This document shows, piece by piece, positions 10,504-21,515 of a DNA stretch of 22,929 nucleotides. Positions within the stretch are counted from its first letter, which is position 1, and the number at the start of each line of letters is the position of its first letter. The position numbers and the translations under genes are program-made. The stretch covers positions 1 through 22,929 of the forward strand of contig FLMG01003938.1 in NCBI GenBank assembly GCA_900088475.1, given 5' to 3'. This DNA comes from Hyphochytrium catenoides. Its lineage: Eukaryota; Sar; Hyphochytriomycetes; Hyphochytriales; Hyphochytriaceae. Under the pieces are notes generated by a model. The model made no database searches. It had not been told where the DNA came from and saw nothing but the letters and a program-made list of their open reading frames with translations.

Positions 10504-13500
10504 TTACTCTTCATCTCCTAGATCCTGCTGCAAATCGTCGAGCATTGTCTTGATCTCAGCGTAAGTCATTGCGTCTTCACCCTGAGCCTCAACATTTATC
10601 CGCTCTTTCCATTGGTGAAGTCTTCGATACCGCTCCAATAGTGCTTTCACCTTTTCAGCGCTTTCACGGCCATATAACACGTGATTATACTGCAGCCGCC
10701 CGCTCGCTCCGTGATACCTCCGCAGCTGTGCTTCCTTCTTATGGTTTGATGCGCTAATGCTAAATAGAGGAGTTTAGGACGCAAGTGGGATCGTCACATG
10801 AGTTTTGGTGCTTTGTATGGCATAGAGATCAGAAGGGCTGGGTGTTGAACTTGTAATTGCTTCCAGCAAGTTGTGAATGTGTGGGGATAAAGAGATAAAG
10901 AAGAAGCAATCTCGAGGCCGATCAATGTCTCACCTTGCCGCTCTCTGGAAGAATATGATCCTTTCTCTCAATGTTCCAAGGGTTTGTTGAATGCGCTTCA
11001 CCCTTTCTTTTGCCTCTTCCACCTGCGTATGTGTCTTTTCCATATCCTCGATCACCTCCATTTCTTCACGGTTAAAGGTCACAGTGGCTCGAGGGTCACC
11101 TACAGAGAGCAAAGACCGATGTACGGTTTAGAAGGGCCAAGAAAAATGAAGAGTTCAGAGCAGAAGATATCTATGGGAGACTATGTGATAGAGAACGCGA
11201 ACAAAGGCGCATCATGCATCAATGATGTTCGTTCAGCCAACAGGATCGTAGAGGAAACGTCAGAAGAAGAAAGTGCATGCAGAAGGGTGGTTGGGCAGTC
11301 GCTCAAACCTGAGAGTTTGGTGGCTAGTAGTGCAACCCGCATCTGTCGCTCAGCTTCAGGGTCCATGCCTCCATCCTGCTTACTATCTAGTAACTCCTCC
11401 AGACCAACCCCGCCCTCGGGGTCAGAATCGCTTGCATGAAAATCTTTGGGCTTCGCCTGGGGAATGTCTAAGACAGCCTCCTTCTTCTTAAATAGCACGA
11501 CCTGCGAACAATAGATTAGGGTAAATGAGCTCCAGCCTGCCACCGTAACCACAGTACCAACTCCCCGTAGCCGACGCACATAACCCCCCAGTCTAGGTAG
11601 AGAGCTCGCCTCACAGTATACAGTATCACTGATCTTTCACTTATACACCCACGCCCCGTCGCTGCTCCGAGGAGGTTCGGTAGAAAACAGAAAGCCTTTG
11701 CCGCTGAAGCTCTACTTTGTCGATCAAGTGTCTTTCCACCTCCCATGTGATGACAATCCACCTCCTTGCCCCTTTTTCTTAGTAAAGAACTAATAAAGTC
11801 TGATTACTGACATTGGACAGAGCCAACGCTGCAGCCGAGGCCCCAGTCTGCTTTCCTTCCCTCACAAGGCGCTCAAAGTGGGTGATCCGCCTATTTCTAG
11901 CCTCTTCCTCTTGAAGTTCTTTGTCCTTCCAAGGGAGCTCTTTGACAATGTTCAGCAAAAACTCGTTGACTGGGACATCCTTGCCCTCTTCTTCCTTTCT
12001 CCTTTCCTCTCTTAGTTGGTCGTCTGCCTGGACGATTCGCCAGAACTCTTCAAGTTGTACCTTACAGGCAGCCACCTTCCTTGCAAGCCTGCAGATATGA
12101 TAACAAGTCGAGTTGATATGAGATTTCTGCTCGAGATGAGAGAGAAAGGTACAGCGCACAAATAGTATGAGAATAACACTACATCGCTCCAGGATTGCAG
12201 CAAACAATGACAGGCAATATAGAAGTGCTAGAGAAGACAGACACTTTGAGGAGGCATGCTAGTCATCACTAGAGGTAGGAGGCTGACTTACCGCGCATAT
12301 CTAAGCTTTCGCTTCAAGGTTCGAAGAATCACTGTGCCGGCTACTACTCGCCGTTTAGCCTCTTCCTTGGCAAACTCTAAAGGGTGAATACAGATTTAGG
12401 TGAAGGATACCAACAATCTTGCGCTCGGACAGTCTGTACTAACCGCTGGTTCTGAAGTGAGCGAACTTGTAGGCAGTCTCTTGGATCTCCTGATTGTGCT
12501 GATCTATCTTCATTTTTCTAATGCTCCTGCGCCATTCCCTTCGCATCCGGAGCCGCCGAATCCATCGCTGCACCTTTATCGCAGCCGTCTCCCTTGTCGC
12601 AAGGAGGTGAGAATGTAAGCGGCGCGCTAGCGTGCCTGGCACGCATGGGGTCAGTAAGAAAGGTACAGAGATGGGCATCGCATTCAACCATATACATAGA
12701 TTCCCCCTACTTCTGTTGCACGGGGGAGCGCCTTCTCACCACCTTGCCTCAACACCCCTGTAACGCACAAGGATTAAAGATTTCTCAAGTCTTCCTCTCC
12801 AACTTCAAGAAATCCCCCGAATTACAGTCTACTCTTACCTCTAAAGATGGCCTGGAGAGTCAGGATTCCCCTATGGCAGCGGATTCGTGTGGAAGGCGAT
12901 ATCCAACGTTTGTCAGTGAGGCTGTTTCTATACCACTTGACCAACGTAAATGCTGCTGCTCGATGAATCAGCTACAGAGGAGCGCGACAACTTTTAGAAT
13001 CCCAAGTGGCTGATATCCGCAGTAACACTGCTTACTTCTCTCTCCTTTGTCTCTGCTTAACTCCGTTTCACTTCTCCTTGACCCTCGTCTGAATCTAACT
13101 TGCTCGTCATCATCGCTCCTCTGACCTCAACAGATAAACAATTACACCAAAATTTTCTAACCTGATAATTGTGCCAGGCTGTCCGTGAGCGGGCATACTG
13201 ATCCAAAAGTACCCTTTGATATCTCTCTTTATTTTCAAGCTCCGCGTGGAGAGCTCCCAGCCGGCCTAGCCAGCCACGCCAGCAACGCTGAATCAGTGTA
13301 GCCGACTGTATCCGCTGATGGGCTCTTGCCAGTGCCTCGGCCTGGATTATTGCGAGCCTGGAAATGGTAGCACGGAGCAGTGATAATGTGAAATGAACTG
13401 ATTATGCATGGTAGAGGGTTGTGCAGCAAGAAGAGATATAACAAGGGCTAGTGTGGATTCTATCCCCAGACAGAAACTGCCAAGACCGTCTTAAAAGCGG

Positions 13501-16500
13501 CATGTCAGAGAAATCACAATCATATGGGTGTCGAAGTAGAGACAAGATATTGCGGTAGAGCTAAATGCTGTGGAAGAAGGAACGTACAGATATCTTCGAT
13601 AGGTTCGTTGAATGATCACTGCGGCTCTTCCTCTATCTTCTACCCTAAGGCGACCGAGTGCCTTCTCCCGCTCAAGACAAGTCCTGAAAGCGGACCGGCG
13701 GTAAAGCGTCTGCATCTTCAGAGCGAGGGTCCAAGCCTTTATCTTTTTGCTTCGGCACTGCCTACACAGCTCTCGGGTGAAGATGGAACGGGCATTGGCT
13801 AAGGCAATGCCAAAATCCTGAGGACCACAGTAGTGTGGGTCAGCTACACGGCACGCAATGCATACCACTCACAATGAAGCTGGAGGTTAGGCGTGGTAGT
13901 GTAACTAAAAACAAACCCTGCCAGCACGACAGAACATATACGGCTGGCTCTAATGCGACACTGATACGGCAATAGCTGTTGTCAACTATCCTTACTGCGG
14001 TGTAGCACTCTGCGACAATGAACTTCTTGGCTATCTGTCTCTCCCGATATCCGCGATAGAGCGCCTGCATCATAGTTGCTCCCTGCCTAAAGCTTCGTAG
14101 TAGTTTGTCAGCTACAGTGACAGCCCGGAACCAACGCTGTATCTTGCTCGCGCAGTTCTCCCTAAGAGCTGCCAACTCTTGTTGCGCCTGTTGACCACAT
14201 CAAGTAGAGAATAACATCAACATCCTTGAACCAAGAACCAGTAAGGACTAACTTAAGCAGTTGATGCGACTTCCTGGTTGCCTGCTTGCCATTTCGCAAA
14301 CATTAAAAACTTACCCGGCGCATGTGGTATACAGTCGTCTTTGCTCTATAGCCTCTCCACAGCCTTTGCAAGTGCAACGATGTCAAAAGCTGCAACTCCA
14401 CAAGTCTCATTTTTTGGAGGGTGGCCCTGATCCTTTCTCTTCTAACTTCAATAAATATTTGTCTATCACAGTGGCCGCGGTAGATTCGCTGTATCTCCGT
14501 CGCTGCCCGCTCTCTATGCTTTTGCCACTCTCTATATTCTTTTAGGCTTCTCGCAGCTAGCTTTCTGCCTCTGAAGCCCCTAGCCAGGCGCTGTTTGGTT
14601 TATTAGAACTCGAGTATGGTCCTCAAAGCTGCAAGCAGAATAAGAGCACATCCATGGACTTGCGCTATTGAAAATGGAAAAGAGATGAAGGTCGAAGAGT
14701 GGAGCTGACCTGAATATGAAGAATAGCCGCCATCTTCAGCTCTTCTTGTCTTTGGTAGCGCCAAAGCTCTCGCCAGAATCTGGCAACTCTCCGTCCTGAA
14801 GGCCACGAAGGGTCAACTCCATTTTATATCGGAGAAAGTTAGCAGAGTTTGAGATGCTAATGCCAGTGCGGGTAAGAGACGGAAAGTCGTGATTAAGGTT
14901 GTCAGAGCTCGAATAAGAGGAGGGCCACATGAGGCTCAAACTGACTACCATAGAAATAGCCCCGCCAGACTCTTTGAAGTGTCACAGTGGCCGTCACGCG
15001 TCGCTGATGCTCTCTCTTCCGTCTACTCCGCCGCAATCCAATGGCCTTTTTCCTAACTCTATATCCCCTCCAAACTCTCTGAATAGGAGCAAACAGTAAC
15101 GTAAGTGCTGGCGCAGTTTTTCAGCACTAGTGATCTAGTACCTGGATATCGATCGCAGCTAATCGCCAGATCCCATAAGGGCGTAGGGGTAAGCGACTTT
15201 TCTCATAAAGCAGAGCTCGTCTATAACGAAACCAGTCCTGAATCAGCTTTATTTTCTGGCCAAGTAAGAGCTGCCTGATGAGGGAACTAGGTTAATCTAA
15301 ACAACCCGGATAGCAACAGTTGCCTACTACATTGATAGCCACATCCCCAATGTTGATCTGGGGTAGTAATCGGGAGAGAAGGCAAATGAGAAGAATGTCT
15401 TGCTACCTCTTGATAAATATTAGATAGCCCTCCGCCTTCGGCATAAGCTCCTTTTGGAGTTCTCTGACTAAAGGTAGCCTTCTTTCCAGGTTTTGCAGCC
15501 CCTGACGTCGAATGTCAGGACAATTTTTCGCCTTCATCGCTTCCAAATAACAGCATGAATTCCCAAGGAGCTGGACAGCTGATAGAAAGTGTCATTAGAG
15601 GTAGAATTCCGAACGCATATTGTATCTATAGCTGCTCTTCTCTCTATCGTAAACCTCTTCCCAGCTAGCTGTTCCTTGCACTCTGTCCTCCCACTCTTTA
15701 ACATGCCCGCCTCCATAATAACCCAAATGGCTCACCTGAGTCTGTGATCTGCCAACATCCTGAGATGTTAAGCTTTCGTAAACGGCATAGAGGTAAGCGC
15801 GCCAAGACCTGAAGGGCCTCATCTGTGAGGTTTTCACAGTCTTTGACGTTAAGCTGCTCCAGCAGCCGGCAAGAAAGTAGCATCTTGGCAATGGCCTTAC
15901 TACCGAGAGCAGGGCTCCTGGGGAAGGCAGTCAAGGATTACGACTACAGAATCAGACTGGTAGCACAGAGAATCCTAGTTAACAGGAAAAGAGGCTAAAG
16001 CACCCCAGAGAAAATGCACAAGCCAAGGGACAGAACCTTATGATGTTATCCCTAGGGGACAGGCAAAGAGCCGAAGAAAGGGACAAACGGCAGTGGCCAC
16101 CCACACGGCGCTGCCTCTTACCGTGACAAGTTTGCTTTGCGTAGAATTCGACAACTCATTGCGATGGCAAGGCAAATGCCGTCCGTGGCACAGCCAGAAA
16201 CATTGATCTCCCTTAGCTGATTGCACTGAAAACATGTGATGTTCGTGATCCAAAATACTTGCAAAGTTGCTTGTTTACTTTTCGTACCTCCTCTAGTAGT
16301 TCAATCATTGCATTTTCATAATCCTGACAACGTGTCATCGAGAGATCCAGCAATGATAGTCTTCCCGCCATAGTCTGTAAGAGAAAGTGTGAGATAGGAA
16401 AACCATTTGGGTAGGTTATATAGAAAGGCGCATCAGTGCGACCGTCATTAAGGCCGATTTCCTTCATCTTAGAGAAGTCTAGAGGTACGTGTCTCGATTT

Positions 16501-18822
16501 ACTTGCGCCTCACCTTAAGAGATTCGCAACATCGACTATTAACTTTTGGTGAAGCGAAAAAGTTTGTCTTCATGCCATCTCTAGGAATTAGTTTACCAAA
16601 GATCTTCACCTCCCTGAGAGCACCTAGTCGATTTGCAATTTCCCATATTCCGTCCCCCGTCACCCGGGGCAATCCTCCCACAGAGATGTAGACGAGGTTG
16701 GGGCAACTACGGGCCAGAGATCTTAGTCCTAGATCGCCAACTTGAAAACATCCGGAGATATCGAGACTAACTAGTGCTGTGCAACCCTGAGCATGGGGTG
16801 TTTGAGGGAAGTCTCCTTCCGCAAGAGGGCTAACACAGTATAGGAGGGCTCGAATACCCTTGTTGGTCACCTTGTCACAGTCTGAAAGGTTAAGTTCCTT
16901 CAGTTTCTTGCAATTGAGCCCCACCTCATACAGTCCAAAATCATGTACTGCATGGCAGTTTGACAGATTAAGATGCTCGATGTTACCGCATGCTCGGGCA
17001 ATGTAGGCAAGCGCACCATCATCTATTGGAAAAGCGGCGAGGAGAATTGAGAAAAAGGATAACCAGCTCAGAACCTAAACAGATCAATGAGCGCAAATGG
17101 AAAATGGAGCAATAAGAAGGGCCATAAAGAGAATGAGACGTACGCCTAGCTGAAGATAACCAAAACCCCTGAATAGGGGTAGAGTGAAGGTCTATTGGGG
17201 CCGTAACTACTGGAACCAAAGGCTCACCGTGACGGAGCTACAGAGGAAAAAAGGCTACTCCGGCACGCACCAAGTGGCACTTGTGAAAGGTTAGCGCGTA
17301 TAAGTCGGCCCAGAACAAGCCCTTGCTTGAGGTGTCCGTCTCCACTGGACACGGTTGTAGCAGGAGAACCGTAGGCTTGGCTCTCACCATCCCCATTCTT
17401 GGTACTCAAGTCGTAATTGATACTATAGAACGTGAGCCCTGAGAACTTGCATGATGAATAGTTGACACTAGTGAGCCTCTTGCAGCCTATAAGCAGACCG
17501 AGAAGGCCGTCGTCCGTGACTTTCGAACATCCCGCAATGGACAATGTATGTAAGGGTTCGGAGCCGTCAGGACGGTTCTTGTCCATTGCACTTAAAATGC
17601 CACCGTCTGGAGAGGGAAATTCAAGGTCAGTTCGATGGGGAGATATTGAACTCGATAGTGGACAGAAGGAAAGCTTTTAAATCTCAGATATCAGAAGTAG
17701 ACAATCAGTGGTCCATGTCATGGTTAAGTCATTTGAGAATCAAGGATGAGAGGGTTCAGATGACCTTAACGCATACCCGTAATAGCTCTACACCAGGAAA
17801 CATCGAGGACTCGGATGTGCCTGCAAGTCGCAAAAATGGCTTGCAGCTGCTCATCTCCAGTGGAGGTCATAGATACCGTAAGAGAAGTGAGGTTCGAAGG
17901 CAGATGTGTCAGGGACTCTGTTGTTACGACATTTGTATCGGACAGATTTAAATGCCCCAAGCTATGGAGCTGTCGTAAAGAGGAGGTGGCGGCACTGGAT
18001 AAGCTCTTGCAGTGTGATAAGTCTAGTTGTTCAATCCCTGGAAAAGTGGGAATTAGGTCTGGCTCCATGCAGCCTCAAGCAGTATGCCTTACCTGTGTTG
18101 GAGCTATGGAAACTCTCGTTTACCCATTTTTCTTTAGCTCTTACTGAACTCACTGGTGTCCGACTTGCTTTGGCCTCGACTGGGACCGGTACACGTGGTG
18201 AGTGCGGGTAGTCATGATATGCTTGATATGCAGAGCACGTACAGTGTCGCTGGGTCCACAAGATGAAGTTGATGGAGAGGGCTAACAGGTTGTCATCCAA
18301 GGCTAGTCCAGCTAGGTTCACACATCGCTTAGCCCTTTTATGAACCCAGCCATCTACCAGCATGGCGGCTGGAAAGCCCTGCCGACCTTCCGGATCATGC
18401 CCCAATCTTGGCAGGAAATGACCTCTGAAGCCTACCTCATCCACAGTCTTACCCTTTTGACTGCCGCCAAGACGGCAGAGGTCACTGAGTGTCAGAGCAT
18501 CTGAACGAAAAGTGCTTTCCAGTGTCAAGTTTCTATTACTCTCCGCCTCTGCGTACCCTGCCTTTTCAACCCTCAGCAAACAGGCATCAGGTCCTGATAT
18601 ATCGTCAGCCTTAAGAGCGATATGGGGGCTACTCTGAGGGAGTTGACGATGGTAGCTCGACGGTGCAGAGCGTTGAGTGCGAACGAGCCTGGGAAGCTTG
18701 GCAGTGGTATACGTGGCACTTGTAGGACGGTCTGTTGCGCTTCCATTCTCTATGGTGGTGTGTGGTTGCTCAGGAACAACTGTTGCGCACGATTTCACGG
18801 CTCCATGACGCCTCGGCTTCAT
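10504..18822 (-). CDS. Large leucine-rich-repeat, IQ-motif and coiled-coil protein, complete, 23 exons
   Basis: Exons in order: 18822-18093, 18037-17777, 17606-17271, 17022-16514, 16467-16288, 16225-16122, 15917-15736, 15578-15407, 15274-15142, 15078-14949, 14795-14710, 14590-14315, 14187-13996, 13817-13588, 13357-13162, 12971-12839, 12757-12740, 12635-12444, 12376-12292, 12088-11812, 11501-11309, 11099-10934, 10753-10504; 5031 nt, 1676 residues, all phases compatible. Residues 1-243 match no domain I know and I see no clear F-box. Residues 244 to about 815 hold about 19 Cys-containing 26-residue LRRs of the AMN1/FBXL kind (LNLSNCHAVHDFGL, LDISGCFQVGDLGL, LNVKDCENLTDEAL), one carrying a 40-50 residue insertion. 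Residues about 830-1325 hold 12-13 IQ motifs (IQRVWRGYRVRKK, LQRVWRGY, LQRLWRGY, IQRIYRGH, IQRCWRGW, VQRWIRRLRMR), which bind calmodulin or EF-hand light chains. The rest is highly charged with coiled-coil stretches (EEMEVIEDMEKTHTQVEEAK) and an acidic end, LGDEE. A cytoskeletal, perhaps axonemal, calmodulin-regulated scaffold is inferred. LRR and IQ halves are joined by an in-phase splice (15407/15274), so a two-gene reading is unlikely. Confidence 0.88.
12740..12757 (-). other. Microexon of the LRR-IQ gene
   Basis: This 18-nt exon (15 nt if the donor at 12742 is used) is bounded by acceptor gcgttacag and donor gtgaga. It restores phase between the exon ending at 12839 and the one starting at 12635 and completes the IQ motif LQAIFRGGVLRQ. 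Without it the frame still holds, because its length is a multiple of three, so optional inclusion is possible. Confidence 0.65.
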
Positions 18823-19465
18823 CTTCAATGAAGCTGAAATTGGTGGTTTCCACTAAGCCCAAGTGAGAAATCTCTACCAAACCCTGATAAAAGGGAGAGC
18901 GGGTACTCGGGCGTCGAGCTCCACCTGTCCGCTATAAGGGCATACCGACGGTTAAGATATCCTTCATACTCTTGTCGTTCCTAAGACTTGTCCATCTGTC
19001 GAAGTTACTATGGGCATCGAGCAAGCACTACGACAGTCGTCGTGACTGAGGAGAGTGTATGACAGGTACTGAAGAGGCGAAGTCTCCTTAGCTTGCATCC
19101 TTCGAAATTTCTTCTTTGCATCGTCTAGCAAGCCAATTGCCGCTATCTGTCGAGAAGGAACAGGAGCCGCAGCCCAGGGGCGGTATTGATGAATGCGACA
19201 TGCAACCGGCCGTTCTTCACCAGGCTAGCTGACCTAATAGATCTTTGAACAGCTCTTTCAAAGACATATGCTCGATCGTTCCTCTCTTGCTGTCTCCCGT
19301 TCTCAATACGTCATCCTCATAGAGCACAGTCTAAGTCGCCAACTCCGAGTTGATTCTTTTCCGATGAGACTGTCTCATCGGTCCTTGAAGTTCATACGAT
19401 GGCGATGAAGAGATGATGAATCATACACAGAAAAAACAAGGAGATGACTTTTCAAGGGAAGTGAG
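18823..19465. promoter_or_regulatory. Divergent intergenic region, LRR-IQ gene (-) and small membrane gene (+)
   Basis: The stretch of 643 bp lies between the start codon of the LRR-IQ gene and the tentative small gene to its right. It should hold the promoter of the former and, if the small gene is real, of both. A ttcag acceptor-like site lies 11 nt before the LRR-IQ ATG. No TATA box, repeat or convincing open frame was recognised; the longest minus-strand frame at the right edge (19375-19656) overlaps the small gene and looks like a shadow. Confidence 0.4.
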
Positions 19466-19981
19466 ATGGGTGGGCTGAGCACAGACCCTGTTGTTCTTGA
19501 GTATGTGCGCACATCTCTGAGGCCCGTAGAGTTACAAGGAGTATTGAAGGCCGTTAGCGGAAGGCAAACGTGGGTGGGTGACGAGTGATCGTGACAGGGC
19601 CGATGCATCGTCAGCAACTTCAGTTTCCCTTCGCTTCTCACCTCATGATGAGCCACGAACTAGCATCATTATTATATTATTATCAAAATCTCTAGAATGC
19701 AATAAGACCTTGTTAGTCAGGATTGAAGAACGAGCGATCTAGCTCAAACTTACTGTCCTGTCCGCCACACCTCTGCTCTCTCTTGTCGATTAGCTGCAGG
19801 TAACCCGCAGATGGGCTGGTATGGCAGTGAAGCAATGAGAGTAAATCGACGGGAGTTTGACTGGCAGACCGTTGACCAGGCCGCTGGTATTTCTCTTGCC
19901 TCTATCGGCAAATGGCCGAAGGTGATAGTATTGTCAATACTAGCTTGCTTGATGCTAACAACATTCACCATAATCGGTTAA
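19466..19981 (+). CDS. Tentative small protein with C-terminal membrane segment (two exons)
   Basis: Exon 1 (19466-19577, MGGLSTDPVVLEYVRTSLRP...) joins exon 2 (19800-19981) in phase through donor gtgacg and acceptor gattagctgcag, reading TWVGNPQMGWYGSEA across the junction. The product is 97 residues. The soluble part is mixed charged and aromatic (RREFDWQTVDQ). Residues about 79-96 (VIVLSILACLMLTTFTII) form one strongly hydrophobic segment right at the C-terminus, so a tail-anchored membrane protein is the simplest reading. I do not recognise the family. The 222-nt intron is longer than its neighbours but has a pyrimidine-rich end. A possible alternative donor, aag|gtgata at about 19920, would remove the hydrophobic tail. 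It points away from the LRR-IQ gene. Confidence 0.4.
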
Positions 19982-20823
19982 CGAAGAAGCTCCCGCCATC
20001 AACGATGCGATTAAGTCTGACTCTATCTTCACTTACATCAAACAGCAAATGAAGATGACCCCTCCGACTCTTCTGTTCCGAGGGAGCTTCAGAGGTGTCC
20101 TTCTCATCCGCCACCAACTGAGCTCTGTTTCTCGATAAGTTTCTGGCCTTGTTGGTTTCGAGAGACCTTTCTAGTTGCTTTGATCTCTAGTCCTACTTCC
20201 TTCCGTAACTTGCATGCACAAGTGAAGACGGTGTCTCTCTCTGTGTCTGGCTCCTTCTCTCCAAGTATCCAGATTTTCCCAGTTCAATAGCGGCACGAGT
20301 ATATTACACACTGTCTTGACCATCATACCGTAATGTTCTAGTGGTAGCCATCATGACTGCGACGCCTCTCATCAGCAGTCTTGCCATTTCTCTCAATGGT
20401 GTCCCACACTGGAATGCAGCAATGAGAGCTATTTGAGTGAATCCGACGCTTTTCAAAACTCTGTGATGAAAGGCCCCACCGCCACGTGGTGACTTGTCGG
20501 TGTGTACGAGGAGTTCAGCACCAGCGGCAATACAGCCACTGGGTCGATCTGCTTTAAAGGTATACAGGAACAGAAGGGACCCCTTCTCCGAGTCATCTTG
20601 TGGAAGACAGATGAGACAAATAGAACTCAAAAGCCCAGGACGCTTTGCATTGATGATTTAAGTTGCAGACAACAAAATAAGATCTCTAGGAGATACTTCC
20701 CTATGCCCTCTTTGGGGACATAAACTTGATCCTATCCTCGCTGCAGGTTGAATTATGGAGGTTGAAGAAGCACCATCAGCCAAGCTAAAGGCTACACTAG
20801 CAACTCGGGTGACGCATGGGTGC
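19982..20823. other. Unassigned region with several open frames
   Basis: This 842-bp stretch lies between the small + gene and the ATP synthase delta stop codon. A + frame immediately following, one base out of phase with the small gene, stays open to about 20136 and looks protein-like (AINDAIKSDSIFTYIKQQMK). Further + frames (20502-20723) and a - frame (20304-20630) have no recognised domain and no clear splice signals linking them. It may contain further exons, a decayed gene or only UTRs. Confidence 0.35.
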
Positions 20824-21515
20824 TTAAGCTGCAGATACTCCAAGTGCACGGCACATTTCTAAGTGTACTTCGTAGCCAATCTGCGCATCTGCCCTCTCCA
20901 CAGATCCAGGGGCAGCACTTTCCATCGCGCTCTTATACGTGGCTAATCCAGCACGAGCCGCTTCAGGATCTAGATCTTCAAGCTATGTGTAGAGCAGTTC
21001 TTAGAGTAAGAATGAAAGTAGCTGAAGGGTATCACCCGTACCTTCACAGCCTCAACGGCTGAGATATCGGTGTTTGAATTAGCGTGTGTAATCGCAAACC
21101 CACCAGCAACGAAGTACTTCTCGATTTCCTGGCCGCGAACCTTATGAACCTAGATATTCTGTCAGGGACCACCGTTGTAGATAGCCCTCTTTTCAAAACT
21201 TTCGTTACCTGGAGAATGCCTGGCTTCAGCTCAGAGAGAATAGGAACGTGCCCTGCAGTAACTCCGTACTCGCCTCCGGCACCTGGGATAACCAGCAGGT
21301 CGACCTTCTCATCGGTGTATAAGCTACCATGCGGAAGCTGGAAGTTTAAGTTTATCTGCATCGATAAAGGTTAGGGCTAACTTCCCATCTGGGATTGTCA
21401 AAATGCGTACCTGGGTTGCTGCAGCTGCCGCGCCTTCCTGTCCTGCCTGCGCACCACGAAGGGCAGAAGTGTTGTAGCTCCTTCGGAGCGCAGTCCTGGC
21501 AATATGGCGAAACAT
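20824..21515 (-). CDS. ATP5F1D: Mitochondrial ATP synthase F1 subunit delta (bacterial epsilon homologue)
   Basis: Subunit of the F1 central stalk in the mitochondrial matrix; with gamma and epsilon it couples proton flow through the c-ring to ATP synthesis. Exons: 21515-21411, 21355-21209, 21149-21042, 20982-20824; 519 nt, 172 residues, close to the family's usual 160-170. The N-terminus MFRHIARTALRRSYNTSALRG is Arg-rich, lacks acids and suits a mitochondrial presequence. The beta-sandwich domain follows: INLNFQLPHGSLYTDEKVDL, then VIPGAGGEYGVTAGHVPILS (the family's conserved G-x-hydrophobic-G-V-x-x-x-H-V-P block) and LKPGILQVHKV. The segment YFVAGGFAITHANSNTDISA matches the YFVSSGS/GGF block. 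A helical hairpin ends the protein (LDPEAARAGLATYKSAME... to GVSAA). All introns are 55-60 nt or thereabouts and phase 0. It is divergent from the beta-subunit gene. Confidence 0.95.

Noticed and set aside
10930-15274. IQ-motif region as an independent gene
   Set aside because: The last LRR exon ends with two bases of a codon completed by the first IQ exon (15407 to 15274), and no start codon or promoter-sized gap lies between them.
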